64,000 nucleotides of DNA from Delphinapterus leucas (GCF_002288925.2 NW_022098076.1:87614964-87678963), one strand, 5' to 3'. Counted from the stretch's first letter, positions 11,790-24,839 are shown. Numbers and translations: made by a program. The notes: a model not told the origin generated them from the sequence alone.

Positions 11790-12045
11790 ATGGCAGGAGG
11801 GATAAATTGGGAGTTTGGGATTAACATATACACACTACTATATATAAAAGAGATAAACAACAAGGACCTATTGTATAGCACAGGGAACTATATTCAACAT
11901 CTTGTAATAACCTATAATAGAAAAGAATCTGAAAAAGAATATATACACCTGAAACTAACACAACTTTGTAAATCAACTATACTTCAATAAAAACACCAAA
12001 ACATATTATATATCAATTCTATCTCAATAAACTTAGAAAAAAATT
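11790..12045 (+). repeat. L1 3' UTR fragment
   Basis: 'gggattaacatatacacact', 'cctattgtatagcacaggga' and 'cacctgaaactaacacaact' belong to the cetartiodactyl L1 3' UTR. No coding part is present. Confidence 0.8.
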
Positions 12046-12289
12046 TAAAAAACACGAGCGGGAGAGTCTAACACAACCTGTTCTACCTTTTTTTTGAAGT
12101 TTTATTTTATAAATGACAAAAAAGGGTTGGTTTGCATATGAACTCTTTAGATATAGGAAAAGCTTAGTAGTAATTTCTCATGCCAAATCCACCTTCCACC
12201 CTAATGTTTTCTGAACCATTACTTTAATAATAATAAAAAAATACAGAATTAGGCTATCAAATCTACTAAGGCCATCAATGAAATCCATC

Positions 12290-12470
12290 ATTCATTTGCG
12301 TAGTACCTTAAAGTTCATAAATCACTTTTATACCTATTATCTCAGCTGACCCTCTTGAAGCAGGTATCACACCCATTTTAAAGATGAAGAAACAGCCTCA
12401 GAGACATTAACAGGCACTTAAAGCCTTACAGCTAGTGAGAAGCATAGACAGATTAGAACCCAGGTCTTGC
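12290..12470 (-). repeat. MIR SINE
   Basis: 'tattatctcagctgaccctc', 'cccattttaaagatgaagaa' and 'ccttacagctagtgagaagc' match the MIR complement. Confidence 0.7.
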
Positions 12471-12510
12471 TCTACTAAGCCACCTTCTAAGTTTATAAAG
12501 AAATTGCTCT

Positions 12511-12720
12511 GGGCTTCCCTGGTGGTGCAGTGGTTGAGAGTCCACCTGCCGATGCAGGGGACACGGGTTCGTGCCCCGGTCCAGGAAGATCCCACATGCC
12601 ACGGAGTGGCTGGGCCCGTGAGCCATGGCTGCTGAGTCTGCGCGTCCGGAGCCTGTGCTCTGCAACGGGAAAGGCCACAACAGTGAAAGGCCAGCGTACC
12701 GCAAAAAAAAAAAAAAAAAA
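12511..12720 (+). repeat. Short CHR SINE (deleted subtype), plus
   Basis: Head 'gggcttccctggtggtgcag', tail 'gcgtaccgcaaaa'. Target-site duplication AAATTGCTCT at 12501-12510 and 12721-12730. Confidence 0.93.
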
Positions 12721-12935
12721 AAATTGCTCTTTTGTATAGAATATTCCTTTAGTAATATTCCTTTAGTAAATACACTTTTTTTCTTGTTGAATTTTCTCTT
12801 ATAGTGTTAGGAACTAATTTGAAATAGCAATTTGGTACATACTGAAACGTAGTTCAATATGTAGTATAACATATTTATTCTACACTAATCTCAATCATAT
12901 ATTTCGTTTTTAAAAAATAAAAAAACAAGTACTCG

Positions 12936-13060
12936 GGAAGTCCCCTGGCGGTCCAGTGGTTAGGACTCAGTGCTTTCACTGCCTTGGCCCCAGGTTCAAC
13001 CCTGGTTGGAGAACTAAGATCCTATAAGCCTCATGGCATGACCAAAAAACCCAAAAAAAA
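12936..13060 (+). repeat. tRNA-derived SINE (CHR-1/Bov-tA-like), plus
   Basis: 'ggaagtcccctggcggtcca' head, 'gaactaagatcctataagcc', A-rich tail. Near-identical flanks AACAAGTACTC and AACAATTACTC. Confidence 0.8.
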
Positions 13061-15453
13061 CAATTACTCAGGATGAACAAATTCTAAGCTGAATACTACA
13101 GTGTTTCTGACTAATAGCTAAGAAGTCAAAATAATGCTTTTGTGCAATAATTTTGCTAGGCATCCAAACATCAAACATGTGTCTCATCTATTTAATTTAC
13201 CTTATATACTAACATCAGTGGCCAGGGAAATATTCTTTTCTTAATTTGTGTTTTCATATCTTATTTAAGAGTTAAGGTACTATAATGACACATAGTGCAG
13301 TATATGCACATCCTCCAAAACACAATGCCATTCTGAACATAAATAAATGTGGTCTAAAATTCGAATCCCCAAATTTTGATGTAATTTTAGATAGAAGTTT
13401 TCCTAATTATTTCCTCTTTATTTTCCCTCCAGAATGTCCAGAATAGTCATCTACTATACAGTTGTTAAACAGTTACTGGTGTGAAGTAATGATCAACTTA
13501 CAATTGGTTAAAAAAAAAAAAAAAAGTTAACCCACATTTGAACGACCAAAGGGTTTTGGATTATAACATGGCTGACTGGACATTTCATGTGCCTAACATT
13601 TACTGAACATTTATGAGTGTTAGGCTCAGGGCTAGGATATACTATGATTAATAAGACATGACTCTGTACATGCTCTCTGGAGTTCTCCTCCAGGTAGGGA
13701 AAACCACCAGGTAAAAGAATAATTACAATGCAATGTGAGAAGTACTATCTATAATGGAGGCTTGTACAAAGTATCGTCTTTGGCTTGCTTGTGATCAGGT
13801 CTTGCGAGATAAGATAAGTATCAGTGTCTAAAACATGCCTCCAAAGCTGAATATCCACTCACTAACTTGTATCATCTTTCAATACTGTGCCATACCCAGG
13901 TGTCGCCTCTCTTCCTGATTTGCATAACCAGGCAAGATAGCCAAGGTCGATAGCACTCCTGTCTCAGGTTAGGCACAAACTCAGATCAAACACTACTCAA
14001 AGGAACACACATCCCCTCATGACCTTAGTCAGTAGGTACAGCTCCTGAAGTCTTTAGGTTGTGAAGTGTTGTGGAATCTTTCTCCTCAGAAGAACTGCTA
14101 AGTTTAAAAGCTCTGTTAGTCAGAACTACAAATCTGTGAATAAAACATTAAGCCTATTTCTCTGAAATTAAAAACTGTACATTTCTGAACCTTTTATATA
14201 TAGATTCTGGTAGAGAAAAGGTTAAATGAAGTAAAAAAGATGACAAGCAGAACTCTTCCCCTGCAGAGTCAGCTACTGTGCATCTTTTAAAAGGTTCCCC
14301 AACTGTAGAATGTATCTCCTTTCTTCTGATCGTAAAGAGACCAGTAGCAAAATTATTCCTTTCCCATACAATGCAACTGGACTGGGTCAGGAATAGAACA
14401 GCCAAGAGGAAAAGGCAGATCATTTTTTTTTGAAGCTGGAGGACTGGTATTTATTTCCAAGTTCAGGAAAAAAGAGGTACTTGACTCTCTTTAATTACAA
14501 CATAGCCTGGCCAACTATACACCACTGATGTTTTCAAGATGTTGCTCAAAGGATATTCCAGCTCTTCATATCAAAATGTACACATTAATGCAGAGGAAAC
14601 TCAAACTGTAATAGATATTAGTTGTCTTGAAGCACAATTCCAACTAAACCAAAAACGATTTGAAGAGGAAGTTCAGAAATATAATGCCCTCCAATAGGAC
14701 ACATAGGTTGCGAGACAAACATCATTAAGGATTCCCTAGGCTACAGCATCTTCTGGGATGGTAAAGTCAAGTTCTATGTGTTATGTTTAAGTGCTCAGAA
14801 AAATGCTGGTACTCAATTGATGACAGTTGCAAAAGCCTCTGGGAAGGTCTGATCTGACCTCACCGCAGTTCTGACATCTCCATTTAAACATCTTCCCTTC
14901 TGTGGACAAGGAAAGCTTCCAAGCACTAAAGGTTTCCAAGAGTTAAACAGTCAGTCTCTCAAAAGACTCTAGTCAGTATATAAACGTATCTTTTAAGTAA
15001 AAATCCAGTCATCCTGGGTCAAGATTCACTTTAAACAATATAAAAGCCTATGTAAATGATATTTAATGATATGAGAAAATATTTGTAATATACTGATGTG
15101 TGAAAAAGGATAAACATTTTTTTTAAATGAGGAGGTTTACAAAATACATATAATGTGATCACATTTGTTACAAAGTATATATACACATATGAGGATTTTT
15201 TACCAAAAGAATTCATGGCTATTATAGAAAGTCTGGAAAATAGAGGACAAAAAAACAATAGCTGTAATCCTATAAACCAGAGGTTACCATTTAGTATTTT
15301 AGTGTTTATATTTCCAATTTTTTCTATGTGTATATATATGTCCTCCCAATAAATATAAAAAACATAGTCTTTTACTTAGTCATTAGTTTTGCACTGATTT
15401 ACATATAATGCTATTCTAGGAAACTAGGGCAAATTTTAAGATTCATGCACTAG
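13061..15453. other. Intron sequence, mostly unrecognised
   Basis: A possible MIR scrap near 13.58-13.7 kb, a poly(A) run near 13.51 kb and the small open frame at 14503. The 15.0-15.36 kb part looks like an unclassified old interspersed repeat. Confidence 0.5.
14503..14695 (+). other. Unrecognised small open frame (about 63 codons between stops)
   Basis: Open between the TAG at 14503 and the TAG after 14690, with an ATG at 14539. The last half (SCLEAQFQLNQKRFEEEVQK) looks like an amphipathic, coiled-coil-like helix. No family is recognised, and there is no Kozak context, splice signals or poly(A) signal. In AT-rich intron sequence a frame this length is expected by chance; it could also be a scrap of an old processed pseudogene. 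Confidence 0.15.
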
Positions 15454-15630
15454 AGTGGTTCTTAACCATGGCTGCGTATTAGAATTGCCTGGGGAACGTT
15501 TAAAATTCCCAATTTCTGGACCACCCCCCAGACCAATTAAACTAGCATCTTTGAAGATGGTACCTAGGCATCAGTATTTTTCAAAGTTCCCCAGGTGATT
15601 CCACTGAACAGCCAGGGTTGAGAACCACTA
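15454..15630. mobile_element. MER5A-like hAT-Charlie MITE
   Basis: Terminal inverted repeats 'agtggttcttaaccatgg' and 'gccagggttgagaaccact', with the internal MER5A phrases 'agaattgcctggggaacgtt' and 'cccaggtgattccactg'. Non-coding. Confidence 0.85.
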
Positions 15631-15669
15631 CTTGCCAGCTTTCCCCCTTCTGAGTAAAATATGATTTAC

Positions 15670-15768
15670 AGCAGTAAATCTTAAACTTTCATGTGCATAC
15701 AAATCATGTGGGGATCTTGTCAAAATATAGATTCTGGTTCAGGATAGGACCTGAGATTCTGCACTGGC
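15670..15768 (+). mobile_element. MER5-like fragment
   Basis: 'gcatacaaatcatgtgggga', 'cttgtcaaaatatagattct' and 'gacctgagattctgcact' resemble MER5-family MITEs. Second copy next to the MER5A. Confidence 0.65.
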
Positions 15769-16884
15769 TCAGGGACCATACTCTGAGTAGCTGTAGGGTT
15801 CTGGGAAAGAAAACTCTTTTAAAGAATGGAAAGAAAAAATTATAGCCACTGAAGCCCATATTCTATGCCACCAGACAGGGAGGGGTAATCTACAGCGGAT
15901 GAACAAAGAATTGACATGAGGAGAAAAAGATGTTTCTAGGAAATAAGATTTTAGGGGACTGAAAGAAAGTTTGGAATAACTACATTTTTCAGGGGAAAAC
16001 AGTCGTTGGAGCTTATATAGTTTGTGTGCACAAAGGAGGGCAAGCAAGCTTAGAAGACAAGAGAGGTGGGCAGTATGAGAAAAAAAAATCAAATGTGTAA
16101 AAAATTGTTATGGAAAAAATAAAATCTTTGGCTGCCGTGCTGGAAATGGATAGAGAAACACCACAAGAGGACCTGCAGAATATTTCATTGTCAAAAACAT
16201 GTTTGGGAACCAGTACAGCTAATAAACTGAAGTTGGTGTAGATCAATAATCATCCTCCATCATCTCCCTCCGGGACATAAGAGACCCCAGGAGCGTAAGT
16301 CTCCCCTGGCAGTGCTTTAGGAACCAACAACAAACAGTGGACTATTTGCCCAAATGCTTCTCTTTGTGTGCAGAAAGAACATGGGAAGCTCAAACATGGG
16401 GTCTCTTTGCAGCTTCTTAGCAATACTCTTCTTCGAATTTCTAAACTTCACTAGAGATGTAACAAAAAGGCGGCGGAGGGATTTTTTTTTCCCTGAGGGC
16501 TTTCCCATGGAAATTAGAAATGTTTAGCATATTTTTTAGAATGACAAAGTATTTAATATAAAAGTATTCATAAGTCACCATCAGACTGTTATTCCTTCAA
16601 AATAATTTCTAAAACCAATAAAATAGGAAAACTTTCATATAAAATTATCTGGGGCATTATATGAATCAGCTGGTACACTTTATCAGACATTATCAAATGG
16701 GCCATATCTGAGAAAACCTCTGTTTAAATAAACAGAAGAAACTAAAGGGGAAGACTTTACCAAGAAATGAAAGAATTCTGATGCCAGATGATTCATGTTA
16801 CACATCTCTTGGATGTAAGAATCTTTGGCAGAATCACGCACAACCATAATAGTCCCACTGATCCTTATATTCAGCACTTATTTA
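15769..16884. other. Intron sequence, nothing recognised
   Basis: No splice-framed exon, RNA gene or confident repeat seen; overlapping minus-strand frames are low-complexity. Confidence 0.55.
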
Positions 16885-17110
16885 CTGTATAATGGTGATA
16901 GTTAACATGTGTTGAGTGCCAGATACTGGCTAAGTGCTTTATCCACAACTAAATTAATCCTCACAACCCTATGAAATAGGTATTATTATTATAGCCCTTG
17001 TATGGATGAGGTATCTGTGGTTTAGGGATGGCAAGTACCATGCTTAAAGGTCACAAAACCAATAAGTCATAAAGTTGGTTTTTGAGTACCTGATTTCAAC
17101 AACCATTCTC
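16885..17110 (-). repeat. MIR SINE
   Basis: 'aacatgtgttgagtgccaga', 'taagtgctttatccacaact' and 'cctatgaaataggtattatt' match the MIR complement. Confidence 0.8.
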
Positions 17111-17959
17111 TTAACATTTATATGACATAAACAGGCCTCCTGCATGCCCAGTCTGTACCAGGGAGAAACTACACTCAAGACTGGGGGACAGAAGAAGAGT
17201 AAGTCATGATCCCTAAGCTTGTGGTACAGGACAAGCAGTTCTTCCAGGACACGAGGCTAGAAAGGCACTTCAAACACTGCAGAATACAGGATGCCTTCTG
17301 GTGTGGAACGCCAGCTCAGATAATGCTGTTAGTGTATTCCACAGGTCAGAACTCATTTACTTTTGGGGGTCCCTGATTCTTGATCTTTTACATATCCTTG
17401 ATGGATAGATGACATATTTGCAGATGATAGGCTCTGTGCCTAGAGACACAATTTTTTTTTAGCTTAGGCAAGCTTTCCAGAAATTACTGAACCACTCTAA
17501 CTATATAAAATCAATAAAGGCACAAGAATGTCCAGATAACAGATCTAGTACTAGTTGAGGGGTTGGTCTCTTCTACATTCAAATGATAAGGGGTATTGCT
17601 GGACAATCCAGTCCAGTCAGGATTGGGGGAAATCAGTTTCAGATTGAGGTTCTTGTCTCTCTTCTGAGTTTCTATAAAATCTCCAAAGGCTAAGGGAAAC
17701 CCCACTGATTATAGTAGCCTAACAATGCTGTAAAGGTCAAATAATTCTTAATCTATGATTCATTACCAGTGCAGACAGATAAAGAAAGTCCTAACTCTTG
17801 CCTTTCTCAGAGCTAGCTTCCTAGCAGTCTTGTTCAACTTGATAACTGCAGACACAAGGCCAGGGAAAAGGTGAATATTTCCAGCCTTATCTGGCATCTG
17901 GCTACATTAATCGCTTAAAGCTGGTCTTTCAAAGAAAGAGGAGGCAGGGTAAAAGAATT

Positions 17960-18130
17960 AATATCTGAGTACCCACATTCAATGCACATGCTAAGCACTG
18001 TCCGAAGAGCCCCTCTCTTTTCTATTTTTCAATCTTATCTCACTTAATAATGACACTCACATGAAACACTACTGCTGCTCTCAGAAGTTAAACACCTTTC
18101 TCAGGAACTCACAGCTAGTAAACATAGCTC
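17960..18130 (-). repeat. MIR SINE, degraded
   Basis: 'tgctaagcactgtccgaaga', 'atcttatctcacttaataat' and 'ggaactcacagctagtaaac' preserve the MIR order. Confidence 0.6.
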
Positions 18131-18384
18131 ACATTCAGGCAGAGGCCTGTCCACACTACATACTCTTGGAAAGAAGTGGCTTCAGGCAGCTGCAAGGTGC
18201 TGGGTATCTTTGTGAGGACAGGCCTCCAGTGCTAGAAGAGCTGAGGAAACTGATGAGAGGATGAGAAAGGCAGGCAGATCCCCAAATATTCCACAGAAAT
18301 TGTCCTTTTGCCCCTCCTAACAATGTTCTCTTGGGATATGGTTAGTAGAGAATAAGGACTACGTATTGAGTTACTGATGCTGTA

Positions 18385-18698
18385 CAGTTGTCCCTCAGTG
18401 TCTGCGGGGGGTTGGTTCTAGGACCCCTGTCATACTATAATCTGTGGATGCTCAAGACCCTTATTTATAAAATGGCATAGTATTTGCATACAACCTATGC
18501 ACATCCTCCCGCATACTTTAAATCATCTCTAGAATATTTATAATACCTAATACAATGTAAACGCTATGTAAATAGTTACTGGCATGGCAAATTCAAGTTT
18601 TGCTTTTTGGAACTTTCTGGAATTTTTTTTCCTGAATATTTTTGATATGCAGTTGAACCCCAGGATGTGGAACCCACGAATATGGAGGGCTGACTTTA
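18385..18698. mobile_element. Tigger/MER2-like DNA transposon (non-autonomous)
   Basis: Begins 'cagttgtccctcagtgtctg' after TA, with 'ggatgctcaagacccttatt' and 'cacatcctcccgcatacttt', and ends 'tatggagggctgactt' before TA. Pogo/Tigger-class MITE with a TA target site; no transposase. Confidence 0.85.
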
Positions 18699-19634
18699 CT
18701 GATCCACAATGGAAACAAAACTCTGTTTATGATAATAAAACTTCCCTGTTATAAGTTGCATTCAATTAATTAAATATTTCAAATTAATGATCTCCTTGAA
18801 ATGCAGCTATGTGTTCAAATACTAAAAAGTACACCTCTTGCTTTTCTATTCCCTGAATGATGCCATGAATTCCTTATTTGAAAGGGATTCAAGACCTTAC
18901 AATTTGCTTTTAAGTACTGAAAATTTGCAGTGTTATAGGCAATCTGAAATTACCTTAATTGACATAGAAGTCTTGTTTACTACAAAGTTTTTGATATAAA
19001 GACTTCTTATCCTGTTCAGCTAATCTTCTGAGAACATGCAAAAGGAAATGAGAAAATCTCAGGCAGGGAAAGCATCTGGCAGTATGGTTCACATTGTAAC
19101 ACAGAGAAATACTTTCATTTAAAGAGCAGGGGTTAGTATTTGAAATCAATCCTTGCCAACTGTAGAATTGCTCCTAAAACCTAGTTCAGATAAGCAGGTT
19201 GACATTTTTTCTGCAAACATTCAGAGTAACTTTTATATTTTTTGGCAAGATCAAAACTAATATTTCTCATAAATTCACACAGGTGATTTACTAGTACATA
19301 CTTGCCTCACTAGAGAGCCAAAGGAACAATGCTCTGAGAGTGATGACAAAAAGTTTATTTTACATGGAGGGTAACATTTCTAGAGTACTCTTTACTTTCT
19401 CACTAAATCATTTCCCTTCAACTCTCCAAAGAGAGCTGCCACTATCATTTTTCCCCTCCTATACTATAATCACGCTAACCATCTCATCCACATATTTATT
19501 CCCCAAACATGCACTGAATTCTACTGTGTATCAGGCACACGTTGTACTGGGGATTCTACAGATGTGTTACTCAAAATATGGTCCACAGACTGGTGCTGGT
19601 TTGTGAAGGCATTGGTTACCAGTTTGCAACAACT

Positions 19635-19891
19635 ATTTATTTATTTATTTTAAATTAAATTTTATTTTTTAACATCTTTATTGGAGTATAATTGCTTTAC
19701 AATGGTGTGTTAGTTTCTGCTGTATAACAAAGTGAGTCAGCTATACGTATACATATATCCCCATAACCCCTCCTTCTTGCGTTTCCCTCCCACCCCTCTA
19801 GGTGGTCACAAAGCACTGAGCTGATCTTCCTGTGCTATGAGGCTGCTTCCCACTAGCTATCTATTTTACATTTGGTAGTGCATATATGTGA
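19635..19891 (-). repeat. L1 3' UTR, 5'-truncated, minus
   Basis: T-rich start then 'acatctttattggagtataa', 'ggtgtgttagtttctgctgt' and 'ggctgcttcccactagctat'. Flanks ACAACTATTT and ACAAGTATTT may be the target-site duplication. Confidence 0.85.
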
Positions 19892-20479
19892 CAAGTATTT
19901 AAAAATTTTAATAGCAATTTAGCAGAGTAATTTGAATGTTGATTCTAATAATAAAATTTTTGACTTTTATTTTCTATGTCATTTTTCTAATAATTCATTT
20001 TAGTTATTTTATAAAAATATCAGTCTGTAAAGGATTAGAAGTAAAAACCTGGTTTGCTACCAGTAATAGTTTAAGAAGCATTGTTCTAGAGGACAGAAAG
20101 ACCTCTGCTCTTGCTTGACATGGGCACGGTTAATCCTATGTGACTGTCCAAAAAAAAAAAAAAATCCTTCCATCCTCAGACACACACATTTCTGAGGAAC
20201 ATATAAGTTCAGGCTTTGTAAATAGGTTTGGGAATACTGATTTTTAAAAAAGGTTGTAAGTTAATAATATGTTAAAAGAAGAATGGAGAAGGGTGAGATA
20301 GGAAGGTAGGTCAAGTAGAAAGGACAATTTAATAAAGAACAGGAAATCAACAGGCAACCAGGAGGGTAGCAGGTATAATGAACAGCTATAAGTCTGGAGT
20401 GAAGAAGTTAAGAGGGTAACTCAAGGTTTACTGGAGGGAGGAAGACACCAAGTCTAGTCTCTGCCATCCTTTGCATTCT

Positions 20480-20870
20480 CCAGTCACCTCCTACCCTAGC
20501 TCCTAGGCACAGCCTATCCTCCAGCCATCCCTAATTGCTCTACTTCCCAAAGACAGTATCTTCTTTTGCTTGAGTATTTAGCAGGCCGCTGCTCCGCTCC
20601 CACCAGAATGGGCATTCCACCCTCCAGTACTCTCCTTAAGGACCCAGTGCTATGTCAACCTCTCTGATTACGTTCCCTGGTACACCCTGAGGCAAAGTTT
20701 TGAATCCTCCTCAGTGCACCTGTACACTTGTTTATACTTGCGTCACAGTACTTATCAGAACGTACCATGCATATAAGTCTGCAAGTCAAATTCCATTGGT
20801 ACTATATTATTTATCCTTCTCTTCTCAGTGCTCAGCACATAATTGCCTCTCAAATGTGTGTTGAACCACA
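20480..20870 (+). repeat. L2-like fragment
   Basis: 'ggacccagtgctatgtcaac', 'tacttatcagaacgtaccat' and 'cttctcagtgctcagcacat' follow the L2 3' end. Diverged. Confidence 0.55.
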
Positions 20871-22471
20871 CTGAGCATCAGAGAGCGAGTCAGAGGGGCT
20901 GATTAGAATTCTCATTCAGGCTGAGCAACCAGAAATCAAGGCTCACTGAAGAGTGTCTAGAAGCCAAACAAGGAGAGCTGCTCATTCAGGGTTCAGCAGG
21001 CTATGGAAAGGCCAGATTAGAGATGGAGCTCAGCGAAAACCAAAAAGCAACAAACCAAAAAACCCCCATTCTCCTTAAGGAGAACAGTTAAGTCAGGAAG
21101 CTAAATTGCAGGTAAAAACACATTCGAGTTTAAAAGCCCATTCTGAAGTTGGATTCACGACTTGGCAGAGTACCTGTAAATTATACATGGGCATGTGGCT
21201 CATTACCTGTAGTCTGAGGAGTTTCAAGGTGGCTAGAATTTTCAGGCAGAATGGCTGACTAAGCACAAATGACATATGCTAATGTCTACTATGGCAGACC
21301 TGAGTAATAGGAGGCAAAGCTCCAATACCAAGGTCACAGGCATGAAGAAAAACTTCCCCCTCTCATTCCTCTGGGGTGGAAGCAGCTGCAATGACCAGCA
21401 GTAAACAAAGGGAGTTTCTGTTTAGTGGTATCCCGAACATTTTCATCATAGGAATGCCTTCCTTGGCTCTGCTTACCTAGTTTTTGGTTGTGTTTTTTTC
21501 TTTTTGCTCTTGTTCGCTGTCCTTTAACACTCTGCCTTTATGATCTCTCCCCTCTCAAACTCTCTCTTCCTTGTTCACTCTCTGAACTCACTTCCTTCTC
21601 CTACTCCCACTTTCATTAATTCTTAAATATCAAAGCCCTCCTCTTAGGCTCCTCCTGCACTAGCATTGGTTATACAGAGCATCCTATTTTTTAGTATATT
21701 TTAAGAACCAGTTCTAATTGATGGGCAGTTAAACATCTTTCTTTGACCAATAAGTTCCCAGTGATTTTTCCCTGTGGTACTTTTCCTATTTATGGGGACA
21801 AGGTGAGAAAATATAAACGGATCCCTGAGAAACCTGGTTGCAGTATCCTTGACACATAATATGCAGCACTGTAGTCAGTGGTGATATGCCTGTGAAATGA
21901 TACTCTGGCCCTGGCAGAGGTACTATGCTTGGAAAGCATACAATCAAAATTCAAACTGGTCTGGGAACCAGTGGAGGCAAGAAATTTAGTAATGAGAAAA
22001 AGATCGCTATTTGAAACATAACACAGTCCTCTCACTAGCAAAGTCAAACAGTGAAACAAACCTTTCTTTTTCTAGTAGGTCTATTATTCTACTGATATAT
22101 GTGCAGTTATGTACCTGAAACTGCTCAGAAACAAACTAGAATAGACATAACCAAAGAGGTTCATAGAGACTCCCTTTGCATTTTTATTTGCTTCCCAGAA
22201 CCACCTGATCGAAGAAGAGATAACAAAAGGCACTTTCCTGAGGTGCATTCCCAAAAGGATCAGCAACTGTTTCTTATACATTATTCAGAGGAATGGGGAT
22301 ATTGCCTTAAATCCTATCGAAATCCACATTCGGAGATCCTGAATTTTACCTAGCTTTAAAAATGCTACAGTACTGAGAAATCAACTTCCTCAAATTACAA
22401 CCATCTTTAAAAAAAAAAAAAAAGCAAAGCCAAAGATGATTTTGGCTTTCAAATGGGACATACGTGTCATG
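20871..22471. other. Intron sequence, nothing recognised
   Basis: Unique-looking PDE6D intron 1 DNA between an L2 fragment and a SINE. No exon of PDE6D found on the minus strand. Confidence 0.55.
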
Positions 22472-22481
22472 TAGGGGGCTT

Positions 22482-22693
22482 TTTTTTTTTTTTTTTTTTT
22501 GGCGGTACACGGGCCTCTCACTGTTGTGGCCTCTCCCATTGCGGAGCACAGGCTACGGACGCGCAGGCTCAGCAGCCATGGCTCACAGGCCTAGCCGCTC
22601 CGCGGCATGTGGGATCTTCCCGGACTGGGGCACGAACCCGTGTCCCCTGCATTGGCAGGCGGATTCTCAACCACTGCGCCACCAGGGAAGCCC
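22482..22693 (-). repeat. Short CHR SINE (deleted subtype), minus
   Basis: Poly(T) then 'ggcggtacacgggcctctca' to 'accagggaagccc'. Target-site duplication TAGGGGGCTT at 22472-22481 and 22694-22703. Confidence 0.93.
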
Positions 22694-22929
22694 TAGGGGG
22701 CTTATTTTGCTATCACTCCAACAGCCATAATTACTTCCCAGAATTGTGAAAAAGGCTTCAGATGTCTAATCTGGAGTAAAAAAAAAAGGATCACTAAGAC
22801 TCTGGCTTTATCAACACCCCGAAACCTGAAACCTACAAATTTGCAAAATAGAAAGCAACCCTGCACTTCAAAACAAAGATAAATAAATAACTTTAACAAT
22901 GTTATAGTAAGCATAATACAGCTATAGAG

Positions 22930-23060
22930 CTATAGTTTTTAAAGTTAGTTGGCATATATTATTCCACTCAAATTTCGTAACACCTCTGTAAGGCAGACAG
23001 AGCAAGCATCTTTGTTTTACAGGTGTTAAGCAACTTGCACAAAGCTGGATAAGCTTAAAT
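22930..23060 (-). repeat. MIR SINE fragment
   Basis: 'attattccactcaaatttcg', 'acacctctgtaaggcagaca' and 'gttaagcaacttgcacaaag' match MIR. Confidence 0.6.
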
Positions 23061-23464
23061 AAGTGACTTCCATCCTTTAGTAAAATCTCTCTACCTACTC
23101 CTCTAATCTCTGCTTTCTCAAGTCACCAGATTTCTTGGAAGAGTAATCTATTCTTGCTGAATTTATTTCCTCATCTAGTATCCATTTTTTAATCTTGGCA
23201 AACGATAGTTAATTTGTTTCCCCAAATAGCTACTATTCTCAAAATCTGCTATTCTCAAAAAGATCACCAGTGACCTACAAGGTATTATGGGACTTTCAGT
23301 AGTCTCAAATATTCAATGAGTGAATGAAATTTCCAGCAATTTCAAGGACTTGTTTTTGATCCTCATTCTTCCTCATTCTTGACTCCAACTCCCCTCTGAA
23401 ACCCTCTCTTCCCTCATTTTTCATGCCATCACCTTCCTTCCTCTCTTACTCCCCAGTATCTTTA

Positions 23465-23833
23465 TTTTTACTTATGTATGTATGTATGTATGTATGTATG
23501 TATTTATGTTTGGCTGTGTTGGGTCTTCGTTGCTGCACGCTGGCTTTCTCTAGTTGTGGCGAGCTGGGGCTACTCTTCGTTGCGGTGCGCGGGCTTCTCA
23601 TTGCGGTAGCTTCTCTTGTTGTGGAGCATGGGCTCTAGGCGTGCAGGCTTCAATAGTTGTGGCACATGGGCTCAGCAGTTGTGGTTCGCGGGCTCTAGAG
23701 CGCAGGCTCAGTAGTTGTGGCGCACGGGCTTAGTTGCTCCGCAGCATGCGGGATCTTCCTGGGCCAGGGATCGAACCCGTGTCCCCTGTGTTGGCAGGTG
23801 GATTCTTAACCACTGCGCCACCAGGGAAGTCCT
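23465..23833 (-). repeat. Long CHR SINE with (TATG)n tail, minus
   Basis: 'ttggctgtgttgggtcttcg' to 'ccaccagggaagtcc'. Target-site duplication CCCAGTATCTTTA at 23452-23464 and 23834-23846. The tail at 23473-23506 has grown into a (TATG)n microsatellite. Confidence 0.93.
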
Positions 23834-23879
23834 CCCAGTATCTTTAAAATTAAACTGCTCAACAGCTACTCATCATCCA

Positions 23880-24150
23880 AGCTGCGATTAAAATGACAAT
23901 TCTGAAGTCTTCCAGAACACCTCCAGCAGCAGGTCCCACATTACTTCTGAGGTTCCACAGTACTTCATACTACTAGGCACTAATCACACTATATTTTGAT
24001 TGTTAACATCTCTGTCTCTGTCTCTCCCTCCCTCCCTCATAAAAGTTCTTTGGATATAGAAACTGGCTTATCATTTCGTATCTCTTGGGTTTAGCAAATT
24101 ACCTGGCACTTATAGACCCTGTTAACACATGTCTGAATGAACCACCAGAT
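23880..24150 (+). repeat. L2-like fragment
   Basis: 'cttccagaacacctccagca', 'gaaactggcttatcatttcg' and 'gcaaattacctggcacttat' fit an L2 3' end; a (CTCC)n patch lies inside. Confidence 0.5.
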
Positions 24151-24399
24151 AAGCGGCAGCAGTAAGGCCTCTGCCTTTATCCTTCTCACAGAAGGTGGCT
24201 CAAAAGCAAAGGCTTTTAAATCTCTTACTTCTTATTCCATGAAAGTAAGTGATCAGGCTTGATTCTCACATTTAGTCCCTTAAAAATTTTTTTTCTTTTC
24301 CTTGCAGTGATCTATGAACCACCCTTTCCAAGTAGAACAGTCAGACAGGTAGCGGTGCCACACATGGTATAATAGTTATGACTCCTACAATTTGCGCAT

Positions 24400-24573
24400 C
24401 CACTCTCTACCATGTGAGGACACAGGGAGAAGGCGGACATCTGTAAGCCAGGAATCAAATCAGTCAGTACCTTGATTTTGGACTTCCTAGCCTCCAGAAC
24501 TGTTGAGAAATAAATGTCTGCTGTATTTTGGTATTTTGTTGTGGCAGTCCTAGCAGAAAAATACATGCTGCTT
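24400..24573 (+). repeat. MaLR (MST/MLT1-type) LTR 3' portion
   Basis: 'accatgtgaggacacaggga', 'ggacttcctagcctccagaa' and 'ggtattttgttgtggcagtc' are the characteristic 3' part of an MST/MLT1 LTR. No internal retroviral sequence is seen. Confidence 0.8.
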
Positions 24574-24839
24574 CAATAGTTTCTGGAAAATGTCTTTTTT
24601 TCAGCTAACGCTAATTGTTAGAAAATTCTTCCTTATCCCAAGCTAAATCCTGCCCTCTGTATCTGAGAGGTGAGGAAAAACAAAGAAGAATATAGGGGAT
24701 GTGATCACTATTGAAGAGAATAATGTTCAAGTGAAAAATAAATCTGTGACTTAAACACTGAGGAAAAATTTTAAACTCAAAATCGGTAATACGGTAACAA
24801 AAATAAATTCTCCAGAGAGGAATCACGGTATACTACAGA

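Noticed and set aside
22453..22749. Recurrent 60-100 codon frames (e.g. GSGRAGSAAMAHGPSRSAACGIFPDRGTNP-like) at many sites
   Set aside because: They recur at every CHR SINE copy in both orientations and are accidental frames of the SINE, not a protein family.
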